Shown here one piece after another: positions 42,258-51,005 of a stretch of DNA of 64,000 nucleotides. The DNA lies in contig NZ_JAZHSB010000001.1 in the NCBI RefSeq assembly GCF_036924715.1, forward strand, positions 6,315,001 through 6,379,000, given 5' to 3'. The stretch's first letter is position 1. Each line of letters starts with the position of its first letter. This stretch comes from Bradyrhizobium sp. AZCC 1721 (lineage in GTDB: Bacteria > Pseudomonadota > Alphaproteobacteria > Rhizobiales > Xanthobacteraceae). The translations under genes and the position numbers were made by a program. The notes below the pieces were generated by a model, which saw nothing but the letters and a program-made list of their open reading frames with translations, was not told where the DNA came from and did no database searches.

Positions 42258-44417
42258 ATGCGTGACTGTTCGAATCGTGCAGGATTTGACCGCGTGCTGA
42301 TGGCCGTCGCGGCAACCTTCCTCACGGTATCAGCGACCTCAGCACTGGCGGCTCCGTCGGATACACCGCGCGCCAGCGCTGCCGAACTCGCGATCGACGC
42401 AGCAGTTCCCCGTCCCGAGCCCGCCAACGTTCCGCCTCCCACCATCGGCGATTTCAAGATGGACTCGACCGGCGCAGTGCCCGATGCGGCCAAGGGCACA
42501 GACAAGGCCACAGAGAAGCCGGCCGAACCGGGGATGGCCCAGAAGGCGGCTGAACCCAAGACGGATATCAAGCCGACGGAGAACGTCACCGCGCCAGCGG
42601 CCAAGCCGAGCGACGCCGCCACAACCACGCCCCCGGCTGCGACAGCCACCGCGCCCGCCCCCGAACCTGCCAAGGAGCCGGTGAAGGTCAGCACTGTCGC
42701 GCCGGCCGACCAGCCGGTCGCCGACCGGTTGCGCGACATGCTCGGCGCCAAATCGTTGCGCTATTTCGACCGCAAGAACGAGCGCGCTGCCGTCGAGAAG
42801 TTCTACTCGACGCGGGACTATGCGCCGCAATGGACGCAAGCCGGCAAATTGACCGACAGCGGCAAGGGCGTTATCGCCCGCCTGAAGGACGCCGCCGCCG
42901 AAGGCCTCAATCCGGCGGATTATCCGGTGCCGGATTTTGCCGCCGCCACTTCGCCGGACCAGCTCGCCGAAGCCGAACTGAAACTGACCGCGAGCATGCT
43001 CGACTATGCGCGACAGGCCCAGAGCGGCCGGATGCACTGGTCGCAGGTCGCTGGCGACATCCTCTACCCCGAGCACCCGACCGACCCGGCGGAAGTGCTC
43101 GCCAACATCTCGACCGCCAAGGACGCTTCGGCGGCGCTCGACGGCTACAACCCGCCGCACAAGCTCTACAAGGATCTGAAGGCCAAGCTCGCCGAGCTGC
43201 GCGGCCAGGGCGACGGACCGATGATCCACATCGCCGAGGGTCCGGCGCTGGCTTACAAGGCCGCCACCAAGAAGCAGGGTGAGGTCGCGCCGGAAGACCC
43301 GCGCGTGCCGCAACTGCGCGCCAAGCTCGGCGTCACCGAAAATCCCGACGGCACGTATTACGACGCCAAGGTTGCTGCCGCCGTCCGCAAATTCCAGGAG
43401 AGCGCCGATCTCAAGCCGACCGGCGTGCTCGACGACCGCACGGTCAAGGCGATCAACAGCCCGAAGCGCGACCGGCAGATCGATACGGTCCTCGTCAATC
43501 TGGAGCGCTTGCGCTGGTTGCCGCGCCAACTCGGCGCTGCCTCGCTCGGCAACGCCTATGTCATTCTCAATGTGCCCGACTTCACGCTGAAGGTGATGCA
43601 GAACGGTCACCCGGTCTGGACCACCCGCGTGGTGACCGGTAAGCCGGGCAAGCACGCCACGCCGATGCTGACGGAAACGATGAAGTTCATCACCGTCAAC
43701 CCGACATGGAACGTACCGCCGTCGATCATCTACAACGAATATCTGCCTGCCCTGCAGCAGGATCCGACCGTGCTGGATCGCATGGGTCTGCGGCTCGAGC
43801 GTAACCGCGACGGCAGCATCCACATTTCGCAGCCGCCCGGTGAAGCCAATGCGCTCGGCCGCATTCGCTTCAACTTCCCGAACAAGTTCCTGGTCTATCA
43901 GCATGACACCCCGGACAAGCACCTGTTCGCGAAGGAAGAACGCGCGTTCAGCCATGGCTGCATGCGCGTGCAGAATCCGGATCAGTACGCCTCGACCCTG
44001 CTCAATATCGTGATGCCGAACGAGCGCTACACGCCGGAAAAAATCCGCAGCATGTACGGCCGCAGCGAGATCGACCTGAAATTCCCGACGCCGATTCCGG
44101 TCAACATCACCTACCAGACCGCTTTCGTGGACGACGCCGGCAAGCTGCAGATTCGCAAGGACATCTATGGCCGCGACGCCACGATGATCGCCCTGCTCAG
44201 GAACGGTCGCAGCAAGGATTTGGAAGCCATGGTTGCCCATTCGCAACCGAGCTATTCGCGCCCGTCCGGCTCAAGCCTGCCGGCCGGCGTCAACTTCGCC
44301 AGCGACAACACCTTCTCCTCCGGCCCGTCATTCTTCGAGCGCCTGTTCGGCGGTCCGTCGCCCATGACGCCGCCGGCCCCGATTGGTCGCCGGCCGCAAC
44401 CGCGGTTCACCCGGTAA
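42258..44417 (+). CDS. L,D-transpeptidase (YcbB/LdtD-like), exported
   Basis: 719 residues from the ATG at 42258. A signal peptide ends near TSALAAPS; a Pro/Ala/Lys-rich region spans ~40-155. A scaffold domain with a peptidoglycan-binding unit (ESADLKPTGVLDDRTVKAIN) follows, then the YkuD catalytic domain with SHGCMRVQNPDQY containing the catalytic Cys. It cross-links peptidoglycan (3-3 bonds) or attaches proteins in the periplasm. The C-terminal ~75 residues are Ser/Pro-rich. A stem-loop follows at 44464. Confidence 0.88.
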   Translation: MRDCSNRAGFDRVLMAVAATFLTVSATSALAAPSDTPRASAAELAIDAAVPRPEPANVPPPTIGDFKMDSTGAVPDAAKGTDKATEKPAEPGMAQKAAEPKTDIKPTENVTAPAAKPSDAATTTPPAATATAPAPEPAKEPVKVSTVAPADQPVADRLRDMLGAKSLRYFDRKNERAAVEKFYSTRDYAPQWTQAGKLTDSGKGVIARLKDAAAEGLNPADYPVPDFAAATSPDQLAEAELKLTASMLDYARQAQSGRMHWSQVAGDILYPEHPTDPAEVLANISTAKDASAALDGYNPPHKLYKDLKAKLAELRGQGDGPMIHIAEGPALAYKAATKKQGEVAPEDPRVPQLRAKLGVTENPDGTYYDAKVAAAVRKFQESADLKPTGVLDDRTVKAINSPKRDRQIDTVLVNLERLRWLPRQLGAASLGNAYVILNVPDFTLKVMQNGHPVWTTRVVTGKPGKHATPMLTETMKFITVNPTWNVPPSIIYNEYLPALQQDPTVLDRMGLRLERNRDGSIHISQPPGEANALGRIRFNFPNKFLVYQHDTPDKHLFAKEERAFSHGCMRVQNPDQYASTLLNIVMPNERYTPEKIRSMYGRSEIDLKFPTPIPVNITYQTAFVDDAGKLQIRKDIYGRDATMIALLRNGRSKDLEAMVAHSQPSYSRPSGSSLPAGVNFASDNTFSSGPSFFERLFGGPSPMTPPAPIGRRPQPRFTR

Positions 44418-44463
44418 TCCGGAGGACTACGGTCAGTAGCGCGGAATTGCCGAATGAAATCAA

Positions 44464-44488
44464 CAATCTCTCTTCGGCGGAGAGATTG
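44464..44488 (+). terminator. Stem-loop after L,D-transpeptidase gene
   Basis: CAATCTCTC (44464-44472) and GAGAGATTG (44480-44488) pair perfectly around TTCGGCG. Only a short T-rich sequence follows, so it could be a terminator or a 3' stabilising stem. Confidence 0.5.
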
Positions 44489-44670
44489 ATTGGTTAACCA
44501 TTAGCCATCCCGGATTCGGCAGGGCACGTTTTCGCCACAGTCCACGCGTTAGGTTAAGGCTTGCTTGGGGGCAGGACGGTAAACCTCGGTTAACCCTCCT
44601 GCTTTAAGAAAGCGTTCATCGTCTTTTGCCGGGGGTCTGCAAAAGAACACCGTGAACGCTCGTCGACTGG

Positions 44671-46314
44671 GTGGGCTCATACGTGCTGGCTGGTTTCGCG
44701 CGCCAATTCAATCCGCTTGCTCTGCCAAAAGCCGGATATCGGGTCGGCTTGACGTCGCTTTTGCTGCTGGCTGGCGCGGGCACGGTGCATGATGCGACGG
44801 CGCTGAACGAAACCCGCACCCTCTCCTTCCATCATACCCATTCCGGCGAAGATCTCACCGTCACCTTCAAGCGCGACGGGCGCTACGACGAAGAGGCGCT
44901 GAAGAAGCTCAATCATTTCCTTCGCGACTGGCGCAGCCAGGACTCCACCACGATGGATCGGCACCTGTTCGATATCATCTGGGAGGTTTACCGAGACGTC
45001 GACGGCAAGAAGCCGATCCAGGTCATCTCCGCCTATCGCTCCCCCGCCACCAACTCCATGCTCCGCCGCCGCTCCTCCGGCGTGGCGCGTTTCAGCCAGC
45101 ACATGCTTGGCCACGCCATGGACTTCTACATCCCGGACATACCGCTGGAGCAGATCCGCGCCGCCGGTCTCCGCTTGCAGCGCGGCGGCGTCGGCTTCTA
45201 CCCGACCTCCGGATCGCCTTTCGTCCACCTCGATACCGGCAGCGTTCGTCACTGGCCGCGCATGACCCACGATCAGCTTGCCAGGGTATTCCCGGACGGA
45301 CGCACAGTGCACCTGCCGTCTAATGGCGGTCCGATGAAGGGCTATGAACTGGCCCGCGCCGACATCGAACGCCGCGGCAATGGCGACAGTGCCGCAACCA
45401 TCAAGATGCCGAACCTGTTCGCAGCTCTGTTCAGGGGCGGCAAGACGACTGAAGAGGATGACGAGGCCGCCAGCGCCCCCGTCAAGAACGAGAAGCCTGC
45501 ACCGACCAGTGTGGCTGCCGTGAAATCCGCCGAACCGGTCCCGACACCGCGCGCAAAGCCGGTCGGTGCGACGATCCAGCTCGCCTCGGCCGACGCCCAG
45601 ATCGTGTCGGCGCCCAGAGCTCGAGCCGAGCCCAAGCCTGAGACGAACAAGCCTGAGACGAAACAGGTTGCGCAGGCGTCCACCGACAAGGCCGAGCCGA
45701 GGCCGCAAACGCCGGCCGATATCATCAATTCCCGCGGCTTCTGGGACGACGTACCGACCGCGGCGAACCAGGCAACCCCGGCACAGGTTGCGGCCCTGCG
45801 CGCCCGTCAGGCGCTCGCCGCCGCCACCGATCCGCAACCGACCGCCAGCGTCAGCGACGCGTTCAACAAGGCGATGGCCTATGCGCCGGCCGCTTCTTCG
45901 CCGCTCGATCGCTCCAACATCGTCGCCGCCTCCGCGGCTATCCCGCGCCCCGCCCGCCCGGTGCGCAACTCCGGCGCCGCCGCGACCGAAATCAACACCG
46001 TTGTCGCCAAAGGCACCCAGGGTCAGGACAGCGTGGTCGCCACCTCGACCCGCCTTGCCGCCGCACAGGGCAACAATGTCTGGATGCGGGTGGTGATGCT
46101 GGCGCCGAGCGCCAGCAGCGCGATGTCGACGACCGTGCTCGGCGACACCGAGATGACCCAGATGCGCGCCCACTTCGTCAAGCCGCAGGCCGCGGTCTCC
46201 ATGACTTTCTCGGAAGATCCGATGATGGGCATGACCTGCGACCGCTTCACGGGATCGGCAACCGCGCAACTGCCGACGCAGTCGTTCGTGCTGCGCACCG
46301 CCGCGCTGCGCTAG
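44671..46314 (+). CDS. DUF882 (M15-like) peptidase-like protein, exported
   Basis: 547 residues starting at a GTG at 44671; the exact start is uncertain. A membrane/signal helix (LTSLLLLAGAGTVHDATALN) is followed by the DUF882 domain (~50-205): SAYRSPATNSMLRRRSSGVA, FSQHMLGHAMDFYIPDIPLE and SPFVHLDTG carry the His/Asp metal ligands of the peptidase M15 type. The C-terminal ~300 residues are Ala/Pro-rich, probably disordered. Likely a periplasmic peptidoglycan-related hydrolase. Same strand as the L,D-transpeptidase, 253 bp downstream. Confidence 0.8.
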   Translation: MGSYVLAGFARQFNPLALPKAGYRVGLTSLLLLAGAGTVHDATALNETRTLSFHHTHSGEDLTVTFKRDGRYDEEALKKLNHFLRDWRSQDSTTMDRHLFDIIWEVYRDVDGKKPIQVISAYRSPATNSMLRRRSSGVARFSQHMLGHAMDFYIPDIPLEQIRAAGLRLQRGGVGFYPTSGSPFVHLDTGSVRHWPRMTHDQLARVFPDGRTVHLPSNGGPMKGYELARADIERRGNGDSAATIKMPNLFAALFRGGKTTEEDDEAASAPVKNEKPAPTSVAAVKSAEPVPTPRAKPVGATIQLASADAQIVSAPRARAEPKPETNKPETKQVAQASTDKAEPRPQTPADIINSRGFWDDVPTAANQATPAQVAALRARQALAAATDPQPTASVSDAFNKAMAYAPAASSPLDRSNIVAASAAIPRPARPVRNSGAAATEINTVVAKGTQGQDSVVATSTRLAAAQGNNVWMRVVMLAPSASSAMSTTVLGDTEMTQMRAHFVKPQAAVSMTFSEDPMMGMTCDRFTGSATAQLPTQSFVLRTAALR

Positions 46315-46345
46315 GTTCCGGTCGTACTGCTTCCACAAGCTCCCT

Positions 46346-46474
46346 GTCGTCCTCGCGGACCCCATCACCACGAACGTACGCGTTGGAGCCGGCTGTAGCC
46401 CCGGCTTTGCTCAACATCACCATTTGTGGTTATGGCCCGGCTCGCGCTCATTTCGTTCGCTTGGCCAGGACGAC
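46346..46474. repeat. Composite dispersed repeat, second copy type
   Basis: GTCGTCCTCGCGGACC at the left end, GGCCAGGACGAC at the right, and the core signature TGTGGTTATGG shared with the element at 5374-5517. Ends are inverted relative to each other. Lies between convergent genes (DUF882 and DUF2312). Confidence 0.6.
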
Positions 46475-46481
46475 GAAAACC

Positions 46482-46757
46482 TCACAGCATTCCGAGCGCC
46501 TGCATGTAGGTTTCCAAAATGGTTTCCTGCTCGGCGCGCTCGTTGGCATCCTGCTTGCGCATCCGCACGATGGTGCGCAGCGCCTTGGTGTCGAAGCCGT
46601 TGCCCTTGGCTTCGGCATAGACGTCACGGATGTCGTCGGAGATCGTCTTCTTCTCTTCTTCCAGACGCTCGATGCGCTCGATGATGGCCTTGAGCTGGTC
46701 TTTGGCAAATCTTGTCGCGGGCTCGTCCTGGACGGCTGCAGCGGCGGAGGTGGCCAT
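46482..46757 (-). CDS. GapR-like DUF2312 DNA-binding protein
   Basis: 91 residues. FAKDQLKAIIERIERLEEEK and ISDDIRDVYAEAKGNGFDTK match DUF2312, the family of Caulobacter GapR. That protein binds AT-rich, overtwisted DNA as a helical tetramer ahead of forks. SD CAGGAG. Single gene; DUF1244 lies upstream on the same strand (46947-47249), an order seen in related genomes. Confidence 0.88.
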   Translation of the reverse strand: MATSAAAAVQDEPATRFAKDQLKAIIERIERLEEEKKTISDDIRDVYAEAKGNGFDTKALRTIVRMRKQDANERAEQETILETYMQALGML

Positions 46758-46799
46758 CGGATACTCCTGAATGGAACTGACGGTGATGCTGAAAGATCA

Positions 46800-46832
46800 A
46801 GCGCCGCACGCGTTACCGCACGGCGCTTTTTT
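46800..46832 (+). terminator. Rho-independent terminator, plus orientation
   Basis: AGCGCCG (46800-46806) pairs with CGGCGCT (46821-46827), with a 14-base loop, and TTTTTT follows. No plus-strand gene ends just before it; the nearest plus gene ends at 46314. It lies between two minus-strand genes. It may end read-through or an antisense RNA. Confidence 0.55.
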
Positions 46833-46946
46833 CGCAGATGACCCTCAAGATCGGGGGGCCTCGCGTCAAGGCAGCATCGCGCTCATCCACAGCGCGCCCA
46901 CAGGAAGGTAGGAATCGTAGCCCGGAAGAATCTCACCGACGGCCAA

Positions 46947-47249
46947 TCAATGCCCGGGATGAACCTTCTTCATCGCGGCTAGCTGCTCGGGCGTGGCGGT
47001 GCCCTGATATTTCGCCTTCCACTCCTCATAGGGCATGCCGTAGACCGCCTCGCGGCTCTCGTCCTTGCTGACGGCGACCCCTTTGGCGTCGGCCTCTTCC
47101 TTCATCCAGTTGGAGAGGCAGTTGCGGCAGAAGCCGGCCAGATTCATCAGATCGATGTTCTGGACGTCGGTGCGGGCACGCAGGTGGCCGACCAGGCGCC
47201 GGAAAACGGCGGCTTCCAGTTCTGTTCTGGTTTTGTCGTCGATCGTCAT
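46947..47249 (-). CDS. DUF1244 family protein
   Basis: 100 residues, cytosolic. RRLVGHLRARTDVQNIDLMN then LAGFCRNCLSNWMKEEADAK, with the CRNC cysteine pair, and YGMPYEEWKAKYQ match DUF1244, a small metal-binding family of unknown function. Upstream of the GapR-like gene on the same strand. Confidence 0.88.
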   Translation of the reverse strand: MTIDDKTRTELEAAVFRRLVGHLRARTDVQNIDLMNLAGFCRNCLSNWMKEEADAKGVAVSKDESREAVYGMPYEEWKAKYQGTATPEQLAAMKKVHPGH

Positions 47250-47436
47250 GGTCTTGGACCCCGCGTCACATTGATATCAGGTGGGAATCGTCACAGATTT
47301 TGCCATATCTGCGCGCAAAATTGGCTACCTCACAAGGGAGTCCCGGTTTCCCATAGCGCGGGAAAGGCGTTCCCGGCCGTTGACAGGGCCCGCCGGGTCA
47401 CGCGAAATCGTCAATGATTTGATATAGCTTCGCCGC

Positions 47437-48021
47437 ATGATCGGAAAAGATTCGCGCTGCTTGCCTTCCCTCCCCGCTCGCGTGACCGCCGCCGGCCTTG
47501 CGCCGCTGCTTGCACTGGCGGTGGCGTGTCTGTGGAGCAGTCCAGCAGCGGCCGATTTCCGGCTCTGCAACAACACGTCCAGCCGGGTCGGCATCGCGCT
47601 GGGCTACAAGGATGCCGAGGGCTGGACCACTGAAGGGTGGTGGAACGTGTCGTCACGCAGTTGCGAGACACTGCTGCGCGGAACTCTTGTTGCGCGCTAC
47701 TATTACATCTACGCGCTTGACTATGATCGCGGCGGCGAATGGTCGGGGCAGGCCTTCATGTGTTCGCGTGATAAGGAATTCACCATCAAGGGTACCGAGA
47801 ACTGCCTGGCGCGTGGCTATGACCGCACCGGGTTCTTCGAGGTCGATACAGGCGAACAGCGAGCGTGGACCGTGCAATTGACAGAAGCCAACGAGCAGCC
47901 CGCGCAGCGCGTGCCGGGAATTCCAGGAACAATGGGACCGGGGGGCCCCGGCGGGGTTCCCGGCCTGTCCAATCCGCCGGCCGGACCGGGTCTGCCGCCA
48001 GCCCCGGCGCCCAAGCAATGA
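47437..48021 (+). CDS. DUF1036 family exported protein
   Basis: 194 residues. Signal peptide ending near SSPAAADF. The DUF1036 domain (FRLCNNTSSRVGIALGYKD, EGWWNVSSRSCETLL, YYYIYALDYDRGGEW) has paired Cys likely to form disulfides. C-terminal Gly/Pro-rich tail of ~40 residues. Periplasmic; function unknown. Overlaps pyk by 4 bp (ATGA), a linkage typical of this group. Confidence 0.87.
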   Translation: MIGKDSRCLPSLPARVTAAGLAPLLALAVACLWSSPAAADFRLCNNTSSRVGIALGYKDAEGWTTEGWWNVSSRSCETLLRGTLVARYYYIYALDYDRGGEWSGQAFMCSRDKEFTIKGTENCLARGYDRTGFFEVDTGEQRAWTVQLTEANEQPAQRVPGIPGTMGPGGPGGVPGLSNPPAGPGLPPAPAPKQ

Positions 48022-49454
48022 GACGGCTCCGTCGTATCAAGATTCTCGCAACCCTCGGCCCGGCATCGTCCGACAGCGCGATGATCCGGAAGCTGTTCGA
48101 GGCGGGTGCGGACGTGTTCCGCATCAACATGAGCCACACGCCGCACGACAAGATGCGCGAGCTGGTCAATACCATCCGCAATGTCGAGAGCAGCTACGGC
48201 CGTCCGATCGGCATCCTCGTCGACCTGCAGGGACCGAAGCTGCGGCTCGGCGCGTTCACCGAAGGTTCGATCCAGTTGAAGAACGGCCAGAGTTTTGTAC
48301 TCGATTCCGACAAAGCGCCGGGAGACAACAACCGCGTGCAGTTGCCGCATCCGGAAATCCTCGCAGCACTTCGGCCGGGCCATGCGCTGCTGCTCGACGA
48401 CGGCAAGGTGCGGCTGATCGCCGAGGAAACCACGTCCGAACGCGCGGTAACGCGCGTGGTGATCGGCGGCAAGATGTCGGACCGCAAGGGCGTCAGCCTG
48501 CCCGATACCGACCTGCCGGTGTCGGCGATGACGCCGAAGGATCGGGCCGATCTCGAAGCAGCCCTGGTGACCGGTGTCGACTGGATCGCGCTCTCCTTCG
48601 TGCAGCGCGCCGAGGACGTCCATGAAGCCAAGCGGATGATCCGCGGCCGCGCGGCTGTCATGGCCAAGATCGAAAAGCCGCAGGCGATCGACCGGCTCGC
48701 CGAGATCATCGATGCTTCCGACGCGCTGATGGTGGCGCGCGGCGATCTCGGCGTCGAGCTGCCGCTGGAGCGGGTGCCGAGCCTGCAGAAACAGATGACG
48801 CGGATGGCGCGCCGCGCCGGCAAGCCGGTGGTGATCGCAACCCAGATGCTGGAATCGATGATCCAGGCGCCGGTGCCGACGCGCGCCGAAGTCTCCGACG
48901 TCGCGACCGCGGTTTATGAAGGTGCCGACGCCATCATGCTGTCGGCTGAGTCGGCCGCCGGCAAATTCCCGGTCGAGGCGGTTTCGACCATGAATCGCAT
49001 CGGCGAGGAGGTGGAGCGCGATCCAACCTATCGCTCGGTGCTGTCGGCGCAGCGGGCCGAACCGGAGAATACGGTCGGCGACGCCATCGCGGACGCCGCG
49101 CGGCAGATCGCCGAGACGCTGGAATTATCCGCGGTCATCTGCTGGACCTCATCGGGCTCCACGGCGATCCGCGTGGCCCGCGAGCGGCCGAAGCTGCCGG
49201 TGGTGGCGATCACGCCGAACCTTGCGACCGGCCGCAAATTGTCGGTCGTCTGGGGCGTGCATTGCGTGGTGGCGGAAGATGCGCACGACCAGGACGACAT
49301 GGTCGACCGCGCCGGCTCGATCGCGTTTCGTGACGGCTTCGCCAACGCAGGCCAGCGCGTGATCATCGTCGCCGGCGTGCCGCTTCGCATCCCCGGCACC
49401 ACCAACATGGTACGCATCGCCACTGTCGGTGGGGAAGGCAAGCCGGAGAAGTGA
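48018..49454 (+). CDS. pyk: Pyruvate kinase
   Basis: 478 residues from the ATG at 48018, overlapping the DUF1036 stop. KILATLGPASSDSAMIRKLF and DVFRINMSHT at the N-terminus, VMAKIEKPQAIDR with the catalytic Lys, and GDLGVELPLERVPSLQKQM. Converts PEP and ADP to pyruvate and ATP. The allosteric C-terminal domain is full length. Convergent with osmC across a palindromic repeat. Confidence 0.95.
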   Translation: MRRLRRIKILATLGPASSDSAMIRKLFEAGADVFRINMSHTPHDKMRELVNTIRNVESSYGRPIGILVDLQGPKLRLGAFTEGSIQLKNGQSFVLDSDKAPGDNNRVQLPHPEILAALRPGHALLLDDGKVRLIAEETTSERAVTRVVIGGKMSDRKGVSLPDTDLPVSAMTPKDRADLEAALVTGVDWIALSFVQRAEDVHEAKRMIRGRAAVMAKIEKPQAIDRLAEIIDASDALMVARGDLGVELPLERVPSLQKQMTRMARRAGKPVVIATQMLESMIQAPVPTRAEVSDVATAVYEGADAIMLSAESAAGKFPVEAVSTMNRIGEEVERDPTYRSVLSAQRAEPENTVGDAIADAARQIAETLELSAVICWTSSGSTAIRVARERPKLPVVAITPNLATGRKLSVVWGVHCVVAEDAHDQDDMVDRAGSIAFRDGFANAGQRVIIVAGVPLRIPGTTNMVRIATVGGEGKPEK

Positions 49455-49484
49455 TGGCGCGTAGGTGATGGCCGTCAGCTCCCG

Positions 49485-49527
49485 CCGTCATTCCGGGGCG
49501 CGCGCAAGCGCGAACCCGGAATGACGG
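49485..49527. repeat. Palindromic repeat between pyk and OsmC gene
   Basis: CCGTCATTCCGGG (49485-49497) pairs perfectly with CCCGGAATGACGG (49515-49527), with a further GCGC-rich inner stem. A common type of dispersed hairpin in rhizobia; it may terminate both convergent transcripts. Confidence 0.75.
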
Positions 49528-49531
49528 AGAA

Positions 49532-49957
49532 CTATTGCAGTTTCGCGTCCAGCGTGATCTTCGTGTTCAGAAGTTTCGAGATCGGGCAGCCCTCCTTGGC
49601 CTTACCCGCCAGCTCCTGAAATTTCGTGTCCTCAGCGCCCGGAATCTTCGCATTCAGCGTCAGATGAATCGAGGTGACGGCAAAACCATCGCCCTGTTTT
49701 TCCAGCGTCACGTCGGCCTTGGTTTCCATCTGCTCGGCGGTGAGCTTGGCTTCACCTAGAATCAGCGACAGCGCCATGGTGAAGCACGCGGCGTGCGCCG
49801 CGCCGATCAATTCTTCCGGATTCGAGCCGGCTTTGCCCTCGAAGCGGCTCGAAAAGCCGTAAGGATAATCATTCAGCGCGCCGCTCTTGGTCGAGATCGC
49901 GCCCTTGCCGTCCTTGATGCCGCCCTGCCATTTGGCGGACCCTGATGTCGTGCTCAT
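49532..49957 (-). CDS. OsmC-family peroxiredoxin
   Basis: 141 residues from the ATG at 49957 (SD CAGGAG). PEELIGAAHAACFTMALSLI and GCPISKLLNTKI carry the two catalytic Cys of the OsmC/Ohr fold; the order and the KGAISTKSGALND start fit OsmC. Reduces organic hydroperoxides. Cytosolic. TetR regulator lies 105 bp upstream. Confidence 0.88.
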   Translation of the reverse strand: MSTTSGSAKWQGGIKDGKGAISTKSGALNDYPYGFSSRFEGKAGSNPEELIGAAHAACFTMALSLILGEAKLTAEQMETKADVTLEKQGDGFAVTSIHLTLNAKIPGAEDTKFQELAGKAKEGCPISKLLNTKITLDAKLQ

Positions 49958-50062
49958 CGCATGCTCCTGATCGCGGGTTGGACCGTCGATAAGCCGCAGC
50001 GTGGCAAATGGTTGCGACACAAATGGTTGCGGCAAAGGGCGTGTCGCAAAGGGGGAGGGTTT

Positions 50063-50737
50063 CTAGGCCCCGACCAGCGCCTTTGCCGGCAGCACCGCCT
50101 GCACCACGAGGCCGCGGGCGCGGGCGTCCATCACGCCGACGGCGCGTAGCGCCAAAAGTGTGACCGTCTGCACGGCGTCGCGCAGCTTCGCGGGGTCATC
50201 CAGATTCTCGGGCGCCAGCGGGCCAACCAGCGATTCATGCAGCGCACCGAGCAGCGCGGTGGCGGCGAGCGCGGTATCCTGCGCCGGCAAATGGCCGGCG
50301 CGCACCGCGGCGTCAATTCTGGCAGCGATCTCGCCGGAGATTTCGCGGCGGCTGGCAAGCCGCGACACCGAGACGTCGACATCAACGGGTTCGGCCAGAA
50401 TGCCCCAGGCGAGCTTGCGCTGCGACAGCACATGTACGGCAACCGTGGTGACGGCGGCGGCGAGCGCCGACGACGGTCCCGGCGCCGCATCCGCCGCGCG
50501 GCGGATCGCGGCCAGTTCATCCCGCGAGACCTCGGCGATCAGTTCGGAAATCAGTTCGGCCTTGGAGGGGAAGTAACGATAGACGGTGCCGGCCGCGACA
50601 TTGGCGCGGACCGCAACCGGGGCGATCTGCACCGCCGCCATGCCGCCTTCGGCCGCAGCATCCCGCGCCGCCGCCAGTATGGCGCTACGCCGCGCCGCCA
50701 GTCGCTTTACGACCTGATGGGTTCGCCGATAGACCAT
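50063..50737 (-). CDS. TetR-family transcriptional regulator
   Basis: 224 residues. N-terminal HTH (ILAAARDAAAEGGMAAVQIA, then NVAAGTVYRYFPSKAELISE) is a TetR-type DNA-binding domain; the C-terminal helical ligand domain is Ala/Leu-rich. Transcribed in the same direction as, and upstream of, osmC; it may control it, but no operator was identified. Confidence 0.85.
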   Translation of the reverse strand: MVYRRTHQVVKRLAARRSAILAAARDAAAEGGMAAVQIAPVAVRANVAAGTVYRYFPSKAELISELIAEVSRDELAAIRRAADAAPGPSSALAAAVTTVAVHVLSQRKLAWGILAEPVDVDVSVSRLASRREISGEIAARIDAAVRAGHLPAQDTALAATALLGALHESLVGPLAPENLDDPAKLRDAVQTVTLLALRAVGVMDARARGLVVQAVLPAKALVGA

Positions 50738-50960
50738 GGCGCGTTTTCCGTCCCCGGCGCGCCCTCGAGCCCCGCGGAGCCTGCCAGAACGCGCACACCT
50801 TCAATGTCTTGAGCGATAAGAAGCGCTATCGCTTTGAAGAAGTGAACAACTATTCACGGCTGATGACAAGACGGTTTTGCAACGCGGATCTGCAGAGGTT
50901 TTGCCGGCGGGGCTTGCGAGCTATTTACCTCAACACTGGCCGGTTTGGCATGCGCCGGGT

Positions 50961-50978
50961 TCCCCGCGTTCGCGGGGA
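50961..50978. repeat. Short palindrome after nrdB (half of composite repeat)
   Basis: TCCCCGCG-TT-CGCGGGGA, followed by ACGGCG. It resembles the right end of the 5374-5517 element (GTCCCTGCGTTCGCAGGGAC). Lies 28 bp after the nrdB stop; may terminate nrdAB. The 50738-51005 region holds nothing else that I can support. Confidence 0.55.
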
Positions 50979-51005
50979 CGGCGTGTTGGGAGAGTATGGC
51001 TTCCC

